Positions 21,616 to 35,300 of a stretch of 64,000 nucleotides of DNA are shown one piece after another. The position numbers and the translations under genes are program-made. Source of the stretch: Ifrita kowaldi (taxonomy: Eukaryota; Chordata; Aves; Passeriformes; Cinclosomatidae); assembly GCA_013398055.1 (NCBI GenBank), contig VZRS01007399.1, forward strand, positions 197,004 through 261,003, written 5' to 3'. Numbering within the stretch: the first letter of the stretch is position 1; every line of letters starts with the position of its first letter. Below the pieces are notes generated by a model, which did not search any database, was not told the origin of the DNA, and saw only the letters and a program-made list of their open reading frames with translations.

Positions 21616-24600
21616 GCGTTCGTGGCTTGTCTTTAGTTGACACGGGGAAGTACTGCAAACGCTCCGCAAACACACCGTAAATTGCCGCACATCCCAAGAA
21701 CATTCCTGAATTTAACCCTTAGAAATATAAATAACAATTTCAAATTACACACTTGGGGAGGATGGAGGAGAAAGGGAAAGCCAGTAAGAAAATCTGTATA
21801 GTCGTCTCCTGCTTTTTTTTCAGATTCGCGTTGAAAAGCTAAGACATTTATATGTCTATATATGTGTTCATTTATATATAAATCAAAATCTCCATTTGGC
21901 ACATGGTCTGCTCATTGGGTTGTCTGTACAAAGTATTATGCAGATCCTCTTGACATGTTTCCAAGGGTAAAATACAGCAGCCTTTGTGTGCGTGACATTA
22001 CCCCATCTTATCTAGCTGCTATACCAGCAGAGAGCCACCATTATGAAATAGTAATCTCTTAACCTTTACTAGTAGTAGTTTCTGGTTTTGCATCTGCCAG
22101 GGGGTTATTTGTTTTTGTTTTCTACTTAAGTGAAGGTAATGAGATTTTATGAGTTCCCAAAGCTTTTTATGGGTCTCTCTTAACCCTCTCACCCCCACTT
22201 TTTTCGTGCAGTGACACCACCCTTTGTCTAACTCTGTGAGTTTATCATGATATCTTCTTCCAATCTGTTCCTCCAGTCTCTTCCTTCAAGAGAAAGCTTC
22301 CTTTTTCAAGGAGGGTTTAATAGATGCCTCTGAATAGAGAAGGCATTAGATAATAATATGGAGGTATATACACATGAGAAAAATGCTACATTACTTTTTC
22401 CCAGAGAAAAACAGTCAGTTACATAGCAGACCTGAAGCAGGCCATTCCCAGGAGACTGTTGTAATGGAATTAAGTTGACGATTTCTAGATGCAGAAAACC
22501 AGTCAGATTGAAAAGAAAGTGCATGTCACAGCTGCCACATGCAAGCCCGGACTGCACTGCCACAGTTGCTGCCCCCTCCCATGTCTTTTCATTACCAACC
22601 CTCCCCACAGCTAGAAAGCCACCTGGACTGCAAAGTGTTGCCATGACAGGATCACACACCTTGGGTCCTGGGCTCAGAACCTGCTCCTGATGGTCATTTG
22701 CTCTGCACTCCTGTGTTGGTGTTGAAGGAGCACCCTTTTCACAGCTGCACACGTATCTACGGATCCTTTTATCCATCAGCAAACACCAGGAGTGGAATAA
22801 GGGCAGGAGCATTGTAACACAGGCACTTGATGTCTGATCTTCAGAAGTGCCGGGTACTTACAGACACTCGTATAGCTAATAGAAACTACAAGCCCTGTGC
22901 ACCTTGAAAGATGAGGACAATGGAGGGCAGCTGCACAGCATATCCCAGGGAAGGCTTTTGTGTGGTGGAATGTTTTCCATATTCTGGTCTGGCAAATAAC
23001 AAGGACTGAATCTCTGAAGGCATGGCTATGGCATATGTCCTCTCTTGCTGTTGTTTGAGGGGGCCCAAAAGATTTGGCAGAGAGGCTGCAGTCTGAAAAT
23101 ATGTTTTATTGCTTTATGCATTCAAAAGGTACGAGTTGAAAAGTATTTATTTGACTCAATACTGCTGCAGCTGAGTGCTGCAGACACTGGTTTCAAGAGC
23201 ACTCCAGGTGCAAACAGGATCGTTAAGGACTTCTAAAATATCATCCCCATAATACTGTACTCACACATACCAAAGATGGTCCTAAAGAAAAACTCAGACT
23301 AAAGCAAAAAAAGTGCACCACAAAATATAGTCTGAACGTTAAAATAATTTTATTTGAATGTATTCACACAAAGTTTACATGCAGATTTGGACAGGGGTAG
23401 GAGATTTATTGTGATCACATGTAAAAGGCTGCCTTTAAGTTCTGATGCTCAAAAGCTGTTCATAAACCAACCAACACATACATTAGGAGTCCTAGTTTAT
23501 AAATCTCACACGATATATCCAGGGGAAAACCTCTTGTTTTATCTGTATAAACAAAACTTTTATTTACACAAATAGGGCTCAGTTCTACAAATATTGACGA
23601 TGAAACTCACACTGAAAAGTAAATATTGATATCAGTTGGTGAGACTTACCTTACCAGCTCAAAGTTTCCTTACTAGGAATTATCTGCAAAAGACAAAGCA
23701 AAGTAAGTAACTTTGTATTTTGTTCACCTATTCATAGACAGAGGTAAAAACGATCCTTGAATGAATATCCTTTCCATTAAGTCCCATTTGAGCTTACTCC
23801 TTTATGAGTAAGGAAAGGCCTGCTTTCCAGTGCAGGTTTTATAAAGCAGAGCTTGAGAAAGCCCCCTGGGGCTGCATGCTTCATTTATTAAGGCAACAAC
23901 TCCATTTCATGTTGTCTTCAGACTAAACAAAGTTTTCCAGCTCTGCATCCTGGAGAGATGTATACCAAACAAACAGAAAACTTACATGGATTAGTTTTCA
24001 GATTAGTTGTCTATTTAATATTTCAACACAAGAACTCAAAATTTACTTGGTTAACAATACCCTTTACAGAACGTAACAAACACTGTGCTGACCTGTGTTT
24101 TTCCTGTTCCTGCCATGTAGCGTAGTCCAGGACACAATCATGCCTATTTAACATAATTCTGGAGGATTTGGTTCCAGAAAGCAGTGTTTTAGCAGCAAGG
24201 AAATTACTCCTCTTTATGTAAAACAGTTCCCTCTTGTGGATATTCTGTGTACAGTATCACAGAAGTATTTAAAATATTCATCAATCCTGGATCTTTGCAA
24301 TTAAAACCTCCGTTCATCAATTATCCAAACCCCTTGGCATTCTTGTTTTTAGCAATTGAATATGTGAGGAAGAACAAGCTATTGCATTTAATCATAATAC
24401 AACTTGCACATTTACACATTATCTATAACGAATTATTTAATTAAGTGCAATAAACTCAATAAAGCTAAATAAAGTTGCATAACTGTACCTATATGAGTCA
24501 AGTACAAATCACAGTGGGGTTTTTTATTTTGCTTATAGGAGAAAACTTTCCACATGTTCCATTAAAAGAAACCACGATTAAAAAACAAGGAAAAGATGCA

Positions 24601-27600
24601 CTACATAAAGGAAAGAGACAGTAATGGCAGAGCAGTCAAGGTTTTCAAGGATCCATGTATTAAATACTGAAGACAAAGAAACTCTGGAATGATAAATCTT
24701 TCAATTAAAACTAAAGAGTCCAAGAAAGTAAGTGGCACAGCTTCACTGGTGACAAAATATTGCACCAGGGATTAATTTGGCCTGGCAGTTTGGAAAAAAA
24801 ACCTGTATGAATGGAGTAAGAGTGTTAAGATTTATGTGTTCTCTAAATGATGACTACATTACACAAAAAATAATTTTTTTTCTTAGGAAGTGAAATGTGA
24901 GAGTATAAATGTGTACTCCCCAGTTTTGCCCAAAGGCATTTGGTCTAACTGAGTCCGGGGAAATGATAGAAAACAAATGCATGTTATTATCTTGAGGGAA
25001 ATTATATTTAAAAAGGCTAAAAGCCTTTATATAGCAATAAACCATAAACTTGTTTACCACAACGTTGTTGTTAAATGGTTATATATAAAACCTTCCTAAA
25101 CTTTGTTTAAAGGTACAGAGAAAATGTTGAAGAAGCTGCTTAAGGTTCAGTAAAGGTAAATACTTTCCAAGGTTAAAAAAACCCCTCAAAGTTCCAACTG
25201 TTTGTGTTCAACAGCCTCCTTCACATTTTTGTTGTCCCTATAGAACACACTGTTGGCTTTTATGTTACATCAGTGGCTGTGGCAGAGCAAGCACTTAGAC
25301 ACAGGAATAGCATAAAATAATAATAAAAAGTACTTCTACTCAAGAGGCTAGGTCTGTGTTTCTGAGGTCAGTGGGGCACTTGGTCTTGACTTCAAATGCT
25401 GGAGACACAGCATCAACCAGATTTCAGATATAAGCACAGATGTCTTGCATAATTAATTCTGAGCCTCAGTTTCATACTATTCCTTACTACTTCTACTTTG
25501 TCCTGGTAGTAGAGTGAAAAACCATACATTTGTAGTGATTAGATGGATACTGGAACAAAATCATATCGTGAAATAATTCTGAGACTTTTGTTGTAATGCA
25601 AAATGTTAGCTCTCTGAGATGCTGATGTAAAGCACGTAAGGTTGGATCTACTGTCCTTGTCTTCAAGACTCTAAAGAGGACATATTAGCAGGAGATTATA
25701 CTAATATACTAATAACGGTATATTTGCACATGGCAAATTATTTTCTGTAGCTTTTGTTGTTTTCATAGAATTTAGACAACCTATTTCAGTGCATATTAAT
25801 TGAAAATTCTGTTTAGCTTACTTTCCATCTGCCCAATCCCTGTTCAAAGACTGAAGTACATATTTAGCATGATAATATATTGCACACTGTACCAGCTTCT
25901 TATCAAAGTACCTTGCAGATACGAATATATTCAACCTCATCACATCTCTCCGTAACAGTATACGTGAACTCTATTCTTGGCAGTGAGGTTATGTAACGAT
26001 TTCCTTGAATTAGTTAAAACTTTTGTATTGAGATCTATTTTGGCACTTAACCCTGGCAAAGTCCTCCAGCTGGCAGGACAAAGACATACCTCAGCAGAAT
26101 GCTTTAATGGGTCACCCAGTCATTCAGAGTGATCATCTCCAGAGTACTGGAACCCTTGCACTCAATCCAGCCAAATAAAATATTAAAGAAAATCCCTTGT
26201 TCACACTAATCCATATGGTATGAATAGAAATTTAATACAAGTGAATGTTGCAAACATAAAATATTTTCTTTGGGCTTTTTTTTTTAATCATTTTAATGAA
26301 GCAATTCTTGTACATCCTTGTGTTTTGCTTAAGAGTTACACCCATACATACTTCCTCATTCTTACCAAGTTTCTCAAATCGTGTGGGTTTTGATTAGAAG
26401 TGATATTTCTTGCCAGTAGCATCTCATTTCTTATTGGAAAATTAGTATGGTTTATGCAATAACAGAATATTAACACATGGCTAGAATCTGAAAAAATAAG
26501 ACAGTGAGATGACTTCAGGAGCAATATTAATTAAGCCATGTTAGATGGTCTGAGGTCTGTAAGTGCATTTAATAAGCATCAATCCAAACACTTAAAAGCA
26601 CTGTTGATTCATGCGAATCAGAGTCTGTTTGTTACTGTTTGTACTAATGGTATTTCCTTCCAGCCAGGAGAGAAGAAAGTGGGAAGATATTGGGATATTC
26701 TGAAGACAGAATAGTAGCAGTCACTGTTGAAATACAGATAGACTAACAAAGGACCTACAGAAATAGCAGTTAAACAATGCATCAACAAAATGGAAAACAC
26801 ATAAAGACCTTTAAAATGTCTCTCTTAAACCACTAGTCCTCCTTTTTCTGAGTGGGCCCTGACAACCAAACCATAGAGGGAAGAAGCAAACCCTTCACCC
26901 TCTACTGAAGGGTGATGACAGAACAACAGAGAAGTACAGTGGTGTGCAAAGAACCACAGCAGGGGAGCAGTAGGAAGAAGCAGGGTAAAACTTCTCTATG
27001 GTTTGTGTTGGTTTTTTGGGTTATATCAAATCAGGACAGCTACATCACTCTGCAAACGTATCAGGGCAATGCCAGGACTTCTTTCTGTACAATTTTTGTT
27101 TTGTGGAAGCTCTCCAGTTCTTTGTAGAAATATTGACAACCACTGGTCATTCCAGATACGCCCAGAAACTTCTAATGGAACAGTACAGGAACTCTTATAG
27201 TAGTACAGCAAATAAGTGTGTGTGTGTATAGATCTATGTCTATATATATCTCCTCTGTGTGAAGTAACTGTGAAAGCACAAAGCAGTCAGTGTCCCCCAG
27301 TTTCCAACAGCAGTGTTCATGCTGTGGCCATAGCTACTATCTACAAACAGAGCATTCCAGAACTGCTCAGGTATTGCCATAATGATCACAAAGACAAATA
27401 CTAATTTTTTCTAATGGATTTAATTTGGCAAACTTAATATTTATTGCCTCATCTTTTAGTATTTTCCATTCATTTTACTTGGTATCTCGCATACTGGAAT
27501 TGTGTAGGCCAGGTATCTTTATTTGCTTGCTCCTAGGAACCCTTTGCCTTTGACTCTAGATCCTCGATTCTAGATTCTAAGGCACAACTAAAAGGCTATG

Positions 27601-30600
27601 GAAGGAAAAAAAGTTTCATTGTAAAATGTAAATCTACAGATGCGTGTTGGCATTGGACGATTCTTTTTAAGTCCATCAGCCAACTTTGCCACGTGGCACT
27701 TGCAGTGAGTCATTGCTGTCAGAGTCAGAGCCCCTGCAATGGAAGCTCTGCCAGTCATTCCCGAAACCAGCCGCCAGCCTTAACGTACTGTAAGGCTCCA
27801 AAAATCTGTTGTGTACAATTTAAATTATTTGGGGAGCAAAGCAATAGCAGGACAGTACTGCTGCTCTGCTCCAATTTGGCCAAGGGAAATTTTCATAAAA
27901 GTCAGCTAAATGTGAAAACCAAGAAAAATGTGAAGAGGTGTGTGTTCTGAAACCAGCCCCTGAGAAGAACAACTCTGAGCAGTAGCTAATTTGATGTCCA
28001 CAAGGTGTAAATCTGTTTAACACTGAAAAATCAGACATCATACTAAAACTTTAAAGGAGAGACCATATGTTTACAAGCAGCCACTCCATTTTTTTGCAGC
28101 TCATTATGACACTTACACTTTGCTCTCCCTAGGATATATTCACATTTAGGAACTCGGTGTTTATTTTTGACAATAGCCTCAACATAATTCAGGAAGAGCA
28201 GTATTTGCAACGACCTGCTTTGCTTTCTTGTCTCTCACGCTTGTCTGGAGCTGAATAGCTGAGAACTGGCAATTTGCAATTGAAAATAAATTAGACCAAA
28301 ATAAATCTTTTATTATCAAACGTCAGCCCATACAGTAAGTTTTGAAAAGCTGAATCTCACCATAATCAGAAGACGCTAAGATGCTTTTTCTCTTCCCACT
28401 TACGTAAGCATGTATCCGCCAAAGAGTTTTTCCAATAGGAGGATGAGATACAACACATTTAACACGCAATCCTGCAAAACGCTGAGCATTCCTGCTTTGA
28501 TCCAGCAAAGCATTTAAACAGGTGTCTAACGTTATGCACAAGTAATCTCACAGAATCCTGTAACCAAGTCACATGTTTAAAATTAAGCATGTGGTTTAGG
28601 TCCAGGGTGACAAGGCTCGACACCTTGTATGATTAAGTGACTAGTAAGCTGAAGAGGTTGTGTAGGAGTCATGTCCTTAATTGCTTGCTGACTTCATCAG
28701 CACGTATATCTTACTGGGGCTGTATTTGCTAGCATGCAAAAGGTGACCTTTAATTCCAGAATTAATATAGCTTTAGCATTTTCTTTTCTGTTTGGAACTA
28801 TATGTTCTTCAATTAACAAAATAATGAAAAAATAATACCCAACTTAGTCAAAATTTTTGAAGGATCAGCGATTAACTGACATTATTTTTTGTACCCCTGA
28901 TAAAAGATGAATCTCTGAAATAGTATTCTAAAGGCATAATATTCTGTTTTCTCATGGACAGATTCAAATATGTCCCCTCACAAGTCAATGGTGCTGCTAA
29001 GGATCAAATATATACCAGTAGTCACAGATAAGTGTCAAATGTCAGAGCTCTGCTAATGCAGCAGTCCTATATGCGGTACTAAGTCTGCAGCAGGCTATCA
29101 AACAAAATACCCTCAGGCTGAATCCAAAATAATTGAATTCAAGGCCAAAATGAAAGCTGCCTTAAAACGGAAGTATTTTCCAGCAGCAAAAATATTTCTT
29201 TTTTCCCTGTGCTAAATTCAGTGGAATGTTGGGATGCCTAATGGCAACTGACAAAAAGGAGGTGCAGTTTTGACCTTCGGCTGCAGCCTCTGGGCAATAT
29301 TATAATGGCAGAATGAAGCTTTGTTAACTGAATAGTCTCATATGCTGCATTAACTCGTGTTCATGACTTTAATTTAATCTGATCTATGGGCAGATGTTAA
29401 ATTCTTCTTCCTCTCATAAGCTAATTGTAATTCAACCTGTGGTCAGAACTAATGTAAGTTATTTGGGAAGAGGCATGGATTGTTTGCGTCTTATGCAGTA
29501 GGTGCAGTTTTGCCTTTGAATACAAGTCTGTAACTGCATCAATGACGGATATGTGTGCATATCTAATAATAATTTACATGTGTATACCTAACAATAGTTA
29601 GACACACGGTAATTTGTAATTGGTGGATCAGTATCTTTGAAGAAAAACATAATAAAGTATTTTCATAAATGTTCACAGGTGGGTATTCTGCAGATAATTT
29701 TAAATTATTGATTAACATGGCAGTTTAGGCAATGGAATACTGAGTTGTGTTTAACTGTGAGACATATTAATCACAAAACTTTTACCTATTCACCATCTCA
29801 GTCAAGTCCTATTCATAGTCTCTGGTAATACACTCCTGTGTGTTATATGATTTTATCTCACACAACAGGTTTTCCCAGAGTCTCCTCTACTAAAGGGAAG
29901 TTTGCTGCTATACGTGTGAGAATACATTATTGCTCACCTACCCTCAGTATGTGAGAAACTGATATATGCAGTCTGTTGAAAACTGCAATGGTTAGAATAT
30001 TTCTAATGTTTACACAGGTTTATGGTACTTGAACTTGGTCTGGTTTTTATAAATTACGCTTATTGTTGAATGTGTATTATAAAGTGTTACTTGGTATTAT
30101 CAGTTTTACTAAGCTTATAATCAAGACTTTTTTCCTCTGAATTTCTCTGAATTTTTGATGTCAGATTTCCAGTGTTTTCTTTTTGCATGAAGAAATGGGT
30201 AACCTAGAAGTTTTTAACGTTTGTGAAGAGATGAAACTCCATAATCATTCTATGTCTCTTAGGATCAAGGCAGGTGAAACGCAATGCCATGTAATGTGTT
30301 TATCTCCCACACTTAAAACAATTGTTTCAAGTGCTAGAGAACCCTACAGCCATATTAAGATTATGTAACATAAAATAACCAGTGCTTCAATAATCTTAGT
30401 GTGGTCCTGGAAAGCTCTAGCAGTACAGTACTCATTCCATGTTAAAACAAGAAAAATTAAGTTAGAATTTATGGGGTACTTTTGTCCCATGGACAAAACC
30501 AGCTTACTACTAAATTGCTTTCCTAGAAGGAAATGCACCCTGCTTATATAAAAAGTAGTTCATAAAAATACTTTCTCTTTAGTTTGCGGAAAGATTCAGC

Positions 30601-32128
30601 TTCCTACAGGCAAGTAATTATGAGTAAATTATTAACTAACTGCAATAGAGCCGTAGGACGATGAAAGTTTGTCAAGGGCAGGTTAGCATTAATATAAATA
30701 AATACTATTTTAATAGACGGTGTTTAGGCAATACGCTCCGTTCATTGTGCATCAGGCTAATGCCCTTTCAGTGACAGGCACTGGCAACTAATTAGGATGT
30801 GTTTAAATCCTGATTGATGTGTCAATGCAACACACTTCTGTATGCATTGCATGAATCACGAAGTAATAGATTTACCAGGGGGTTATCACTATCAATAAAG
30901 ACATAGATTATGTTAACTTTTCTTAAAAAAGAGGGTTTCTACTGCCTTTTCTCCTGGATGGTACAGTAAGTGCTTTCTAACACAAACTAAAACATACAGC
31001 CAACCTTCCTCAGTGTTTTACCTTCCCTTCTGCGAAAAAAATCTTGCCTTCCAGACTCTAATAAATTCAGTATTAGACATTTTTAAACATGCAGTGTCAT
31101 CTCTCCAGTCTTCTCTGGAATAGTATCAGGTTTCAGGAAATACTACAGGTAGAGCTATTTCTTCTTTGGACAATTAGAATAGATTTGCTTTCTCTTCTTC
31201 AGCTTGCTTCAGCTTCTTCAAAACTATCATGTTAACCAATTCTCACCTTGGACCAATAATTCTGCATCACAGAAACACCTTTTCTTGTCATCTCAGTCTA
31301 AGAATAATAAAAATATCACAGTTCTGTAGATTTTTAAACTCTCCTTGATGAAGGATGAGATCCTTATGAACTCAAGATACAAAGGAAATAATATCCCATA
31401 CTAAGGATAAAGCTGTATGTGAGGAATCAGTGCTTTTAAATTCTTCTACAGTGTGACAGAAGACAGTCCTAGCCTTAGCCCTGCTGAGTGGGAGCACACC
31501 AGGCAACATCCAGACAGGGGCTTCATGATGGAAATGGCCGCTGAAGGCAAAAAGGTATTCAAGTCTGAGATAAAGTTTTGAAGTAGCTAAGGTTTTGAGT
31601 AGATAAGTAGATAAGGTTTTGAAGGTTACAGAAGAAATGCATGGTGTTGTTTCAGCTGAAGTCAGATTTTTTTTCAGTTAAAATTTTGAATATTCAGACT
31701 GTCTTCATATTAAACTTAGATCCATTGGATGTGGGTCAATGCACACACATTTCCTGTTATATTTTCCCCATGATGCCTAATATCTCTTGTATAATGGGTA
31801 CGTGTTCTTGAAAACTAGACAGAGGCGTTTAAATCTCTTCTAAACCAGGCAATGTAACTATTAGTAGAAAGTACTACAGATGGCTGACTAATTGAACCAT
31901 GGAAAGTATTATCACACCATTTCTCAATTTAGAGCTCATTATTCATTCGAGTTCAATCTCATTTCATTGCTGTTATAATTCCATATAAAATTAAAGTGAG
32001 TTTTAAACTTACACACCTGAGTGAGGTTATTTTGCAGTTGTCCAAAGTATACCTCGTTTCCAGCCAGTCCTACCAGACCACAGAAAATGACTACGTATAT
32101 TTTTTTGCTTATTTTCTGAGGGTTTGGG
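21616..32128. other. Intergenic DNA upstream of KCNMA1 (0.6-11 kb from the gap); no gene seen
   Basis: No supported exon. The longest frame is 168 codons at 22306-22812 minus (1.7 kb upstream of exon 1). It lacks recognisable domains and is treated as chance. Small AT-rich and TG-rich tracts occur at 21846-21883 and 27216-27250. Two stretches, about 29270-29560 and 30640-30910, look like conserved noncoding elements by composition and motif content and are described as findings. No full transposon was recognised. Confidence 0.65.
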
Positions 32129-32334
32129 ATTGTAGCTTAGTTATTAGAGCAGATTCCTTAGGCCAAGATGCACATGCAGCCTTTGCTCTGTGACCTTGAG
32201 CAAGTTACTTGTACTCCATGGGTTTTGTGTTTAATTCTGTGCAAAGGGTATTGTGGGGGTTAATATTTCTACAGCGCTTTTAGAGTGTTAGGTGAAAGGC
32301 ACTGTAAAAGCTCAAAGTATGACTTATTAATAAT
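32129..32334 (+). mobile_element. Ancient MIR/CORE-SINE copy (MIR3-like), near full length
   Basis: The order of landmarks matches the mammalian MIR/MIR3 consensus as I know it. A tRNA-like head (TTGTAGCTTAGTTATTAGAG) is at about 32129. The core CTGTGACCTTGAGCAAGTTA lies near 32189. A TCTGTGCAAAGGGTATTGTG segment (consensus: TCTGTAAAATGGGGATAAT) follows near 32236. The 3' part is ACAGCGCTTTTAGAGTGTTA, then GGTGAAAGGCACTGTAAAAG and a TTATTAATAAT end. Divergence is high, as expected for an element that pre-dates amniotes. No coding capacity. Confidence 0.75.
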
Positions 32335-35300
32335 ATATACGTACATATCTTTCCAGGTTATGTCTCAGGTATCCAGCATAGGGATTTGTACAAAGCTGCG
32401 TGTCTTCTCCAATAAAACAGACTAGAGCAGCTACTTATTTGAAGTTCTTTTGCACCAGATTAACTGAATGCCTGAGAGAATGATACTAGGTCACCTTCTT
32501 AAAATGGCCTGAATACCAGCAGAAGATTAAGAAATGGTGGGAGTGACTATATTTTGTTACACTGAAAGCATTACAAGCAATGTGTACATGAGCAAAGTGA
32601 CATTCACTGACAGATTGAATTGCATTATGATAAACTAAAAATGGCAGAGAGGCTCAGACCTTTGGAATAATAACTCTTGAAGATTTTCCATTTTGATTAT
32701 CAGTTGACTGACAGAGGGTACAATGAGAAAATGGCTATGACTTTTAGTCTGGAAAACAGCTGCTTTCTGATCCAACTTGGTTAGGTTTCACCCTAACACC
32801 AATCTTCATCTCTGCTGGTTTTCGTGAGTCCTGCATCTTTTTTTTTTAAGTGCCGAACCCTCAATTTTCCAGCAGTAGCTCAACGGCTGTAACCAAACAC
32901 TCATCGTACCAGATCATACGTGATACAGGAGCACAAACTAACTCCCATGTGGCCAGCGAACTTCCAGTGCCACCCTATAATTAACTATTGCTGGACTTTG
33001 ATTAAGATAATGTGTATTAAAATATAGTTGCACTTCTGAGATTCTCAAGGGCTTAATGCCATCCATTTATGGAGCTCTCTTTCCTTCTGAACTATTGTAA
33101 TGTAGAACATGAGTGTGTGGGTTACTTTAATGGCATTGGCAGAAATGTGCCTGTGTGTGTATTTTATGAGTTTTGTAATTGAAGACATGAATGCAAATAT
33201 ATGTTTTCACTTAATGTGTTGTAGTTTTAATATACTACAGGATCAATTTCTGGCATTGTATTTCAGACTGAATGACAGCTTTTTAATTCTTTTTTTAATT
33301 TGTCTCTTGTGAAAGAAAAGTGAGGGGTGAGAGTAAAGTTCTTAAGTGGCCAATATCAACAAAGAAAGAGAAATACTTTTTTCTCCAGGCTAGTAACATC
33401 CAGCTGGGAATGAAACCTACTTTGTCAGTATAGCATGAGCTAAGCCAGTCAGTCATTGGCAGCAAGAAACCAGGTCACAGTGGTCTACAGCAATCCTGCT
33501 GCTGGATCATACTCTCTAATGAAGAATGAACATGGACATGGACAAAGGTACAAATTGCATCAGCAGCAGCAGCTGGGTGAAATAAGGTTTAACTGCTTAT
33601 AGGAACCAGATGGTGGGCTATTAGAAATCGTCTAAAGCTGCCCTGGAGTGGCAGGAACAGGCTTGAGTTCCTGCAGCAGGCAGGAACTGAAAGCATTAGT
33701 GTAAAGATTTTGTCAGATGAACATGTTCAGGCATTCATTCCTAATGTCTCCCTACTTCTATTATAAATTTGAAGGGCCATAAGCAGAGGAGAAAGATACA
33801 AATTATGGAAACAGATGGAGAGTCAGTGAGGCATAGAAGTACAGGTGCTATACGAACAGATGGAGTGAGGGGGGAGAAAAGGAAAGGAAAAGTGCTAAGT
33901 CTGAGAGGTGCACAAAATTCAGCAGGTGTATAACAGTTCAGTCTTGTAGGGGGGTTTGGAAATTAATTACATCACTTTTTTCTCAGATAGCTCACTCCTT
34001 CCCACAAGAGACACTAGTTTCTTCCCTACTCCATGTGCATTAAAACAAATTGACTTGTCCTTGGATACATCTGACTGCCAGGAGTTTTTAAAAAAGTTAT
34101 CTTGTGACAGGGCTGAACTAAATCAATCCTATTAAGAGCTGTTATCTCCTTAATATCATTGCAGTTCCTTTGTCCCAACTCTAAACCACGTTGGTTTACA
34201 GATCAATGTTAAGAACAATGGCAAAGCTGGAATGCTCTTGCTTTCAATCCCAAAGCAGATAGAATCACTGTCCAAAAAGATGGTGCCAGTAGAAGTATTC
34301 AATTTGGTAAACCATCTGACAAACTTAGACTGCATTCACCAAATCTCAAATCCAACATCAGCTTCCCATTACACAGCAAAGCACAATCTCACTGTCTGAC
34401 ATGAATTACATCAATTTCTCTTTTGTAGTAAAAAGACGTATGATGGCTGTTATTTATCCCAGGAAGAGTTGTTTGATGACTTAGACAACTCAGAAAACTT
34501 AAATTCAAAATTACAGTACATTTCCTCTCTGCCTTTGCTGAGTCAGGGAAATGTCCCTGTGAATGACAACACTCTGTAGCAGAAGTGGCTCTGTGAACCC
34601 TGCAAGGTTGAGCCTAACAGGAGTCCTGGCTGGTAGCTGTCTGGGGCTGTGAACTAGGTTGGCTGGAAGTCTTACAACTGACAGATTCAAAAACTATAGC
34701 CTCCATGCCCAGGCTTAGCTGGGGAGGCAGCCCCCCAGCAGCAGATGAGCGTAGGGTTGAGCCCTTTCACATCTGAGAACCAGTTCTCAGTGATTAACCG
34801 TTCAACTCTGATTAAAATGCACATGTGCCTGCTATCCTGGGGGCTCACGTTTGAAATATCCTCTTTGGACAAATTAACATTTGCAAGCAAGGCATGGCTG
34901 GTTTTTTCATTTATCATTATGCTTTCTTCCATTACCTTTTGTAAGAAGAGGACTTAATATTCCAGGCATTACCTACTGGGTACCATTGCTCACAAAGCTC
35001 TCATCTTCTCTATTTTTGAAGAGAATCTCTGGTTCTTTCCTGCAGTAGAATGTCTATTTGAAAAATAGGATTGCTAGGAAAGATTATTTATCATTTTCTC
35101 ATTAAATCCAAAAGCCAGAAGGGAATATATCTGTTGGGTCAACTAGTTATTCTACCTTCCACACATTTTACAATGTAAGCTTTGCAGATCATGCAGACTT
35201 TGATTGGTTCCCTCCTCCATGGGAGGAATGGGTTCCATTTGGAGGATTACTTCTAGAGCTCCGACAGAGGCATTGGAGTCAGGATTCATGATTTCAACTT

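Noticed and set aside
20920..21690. 207-256 codon minus-strand frames across the gap
   Set aside because: Most of their length is N, and the remaining ends are low-complexity Pro/Ser/Arg from GC-rich DNA. There is no evidence of a protein.
25440..25500. Possible MIR trace (GAGCCTCAGTTTCATACTAT)
   Set aside because: Only about 12 bases match the MIR core well, and flanking landmarks are absent or unconvincing.
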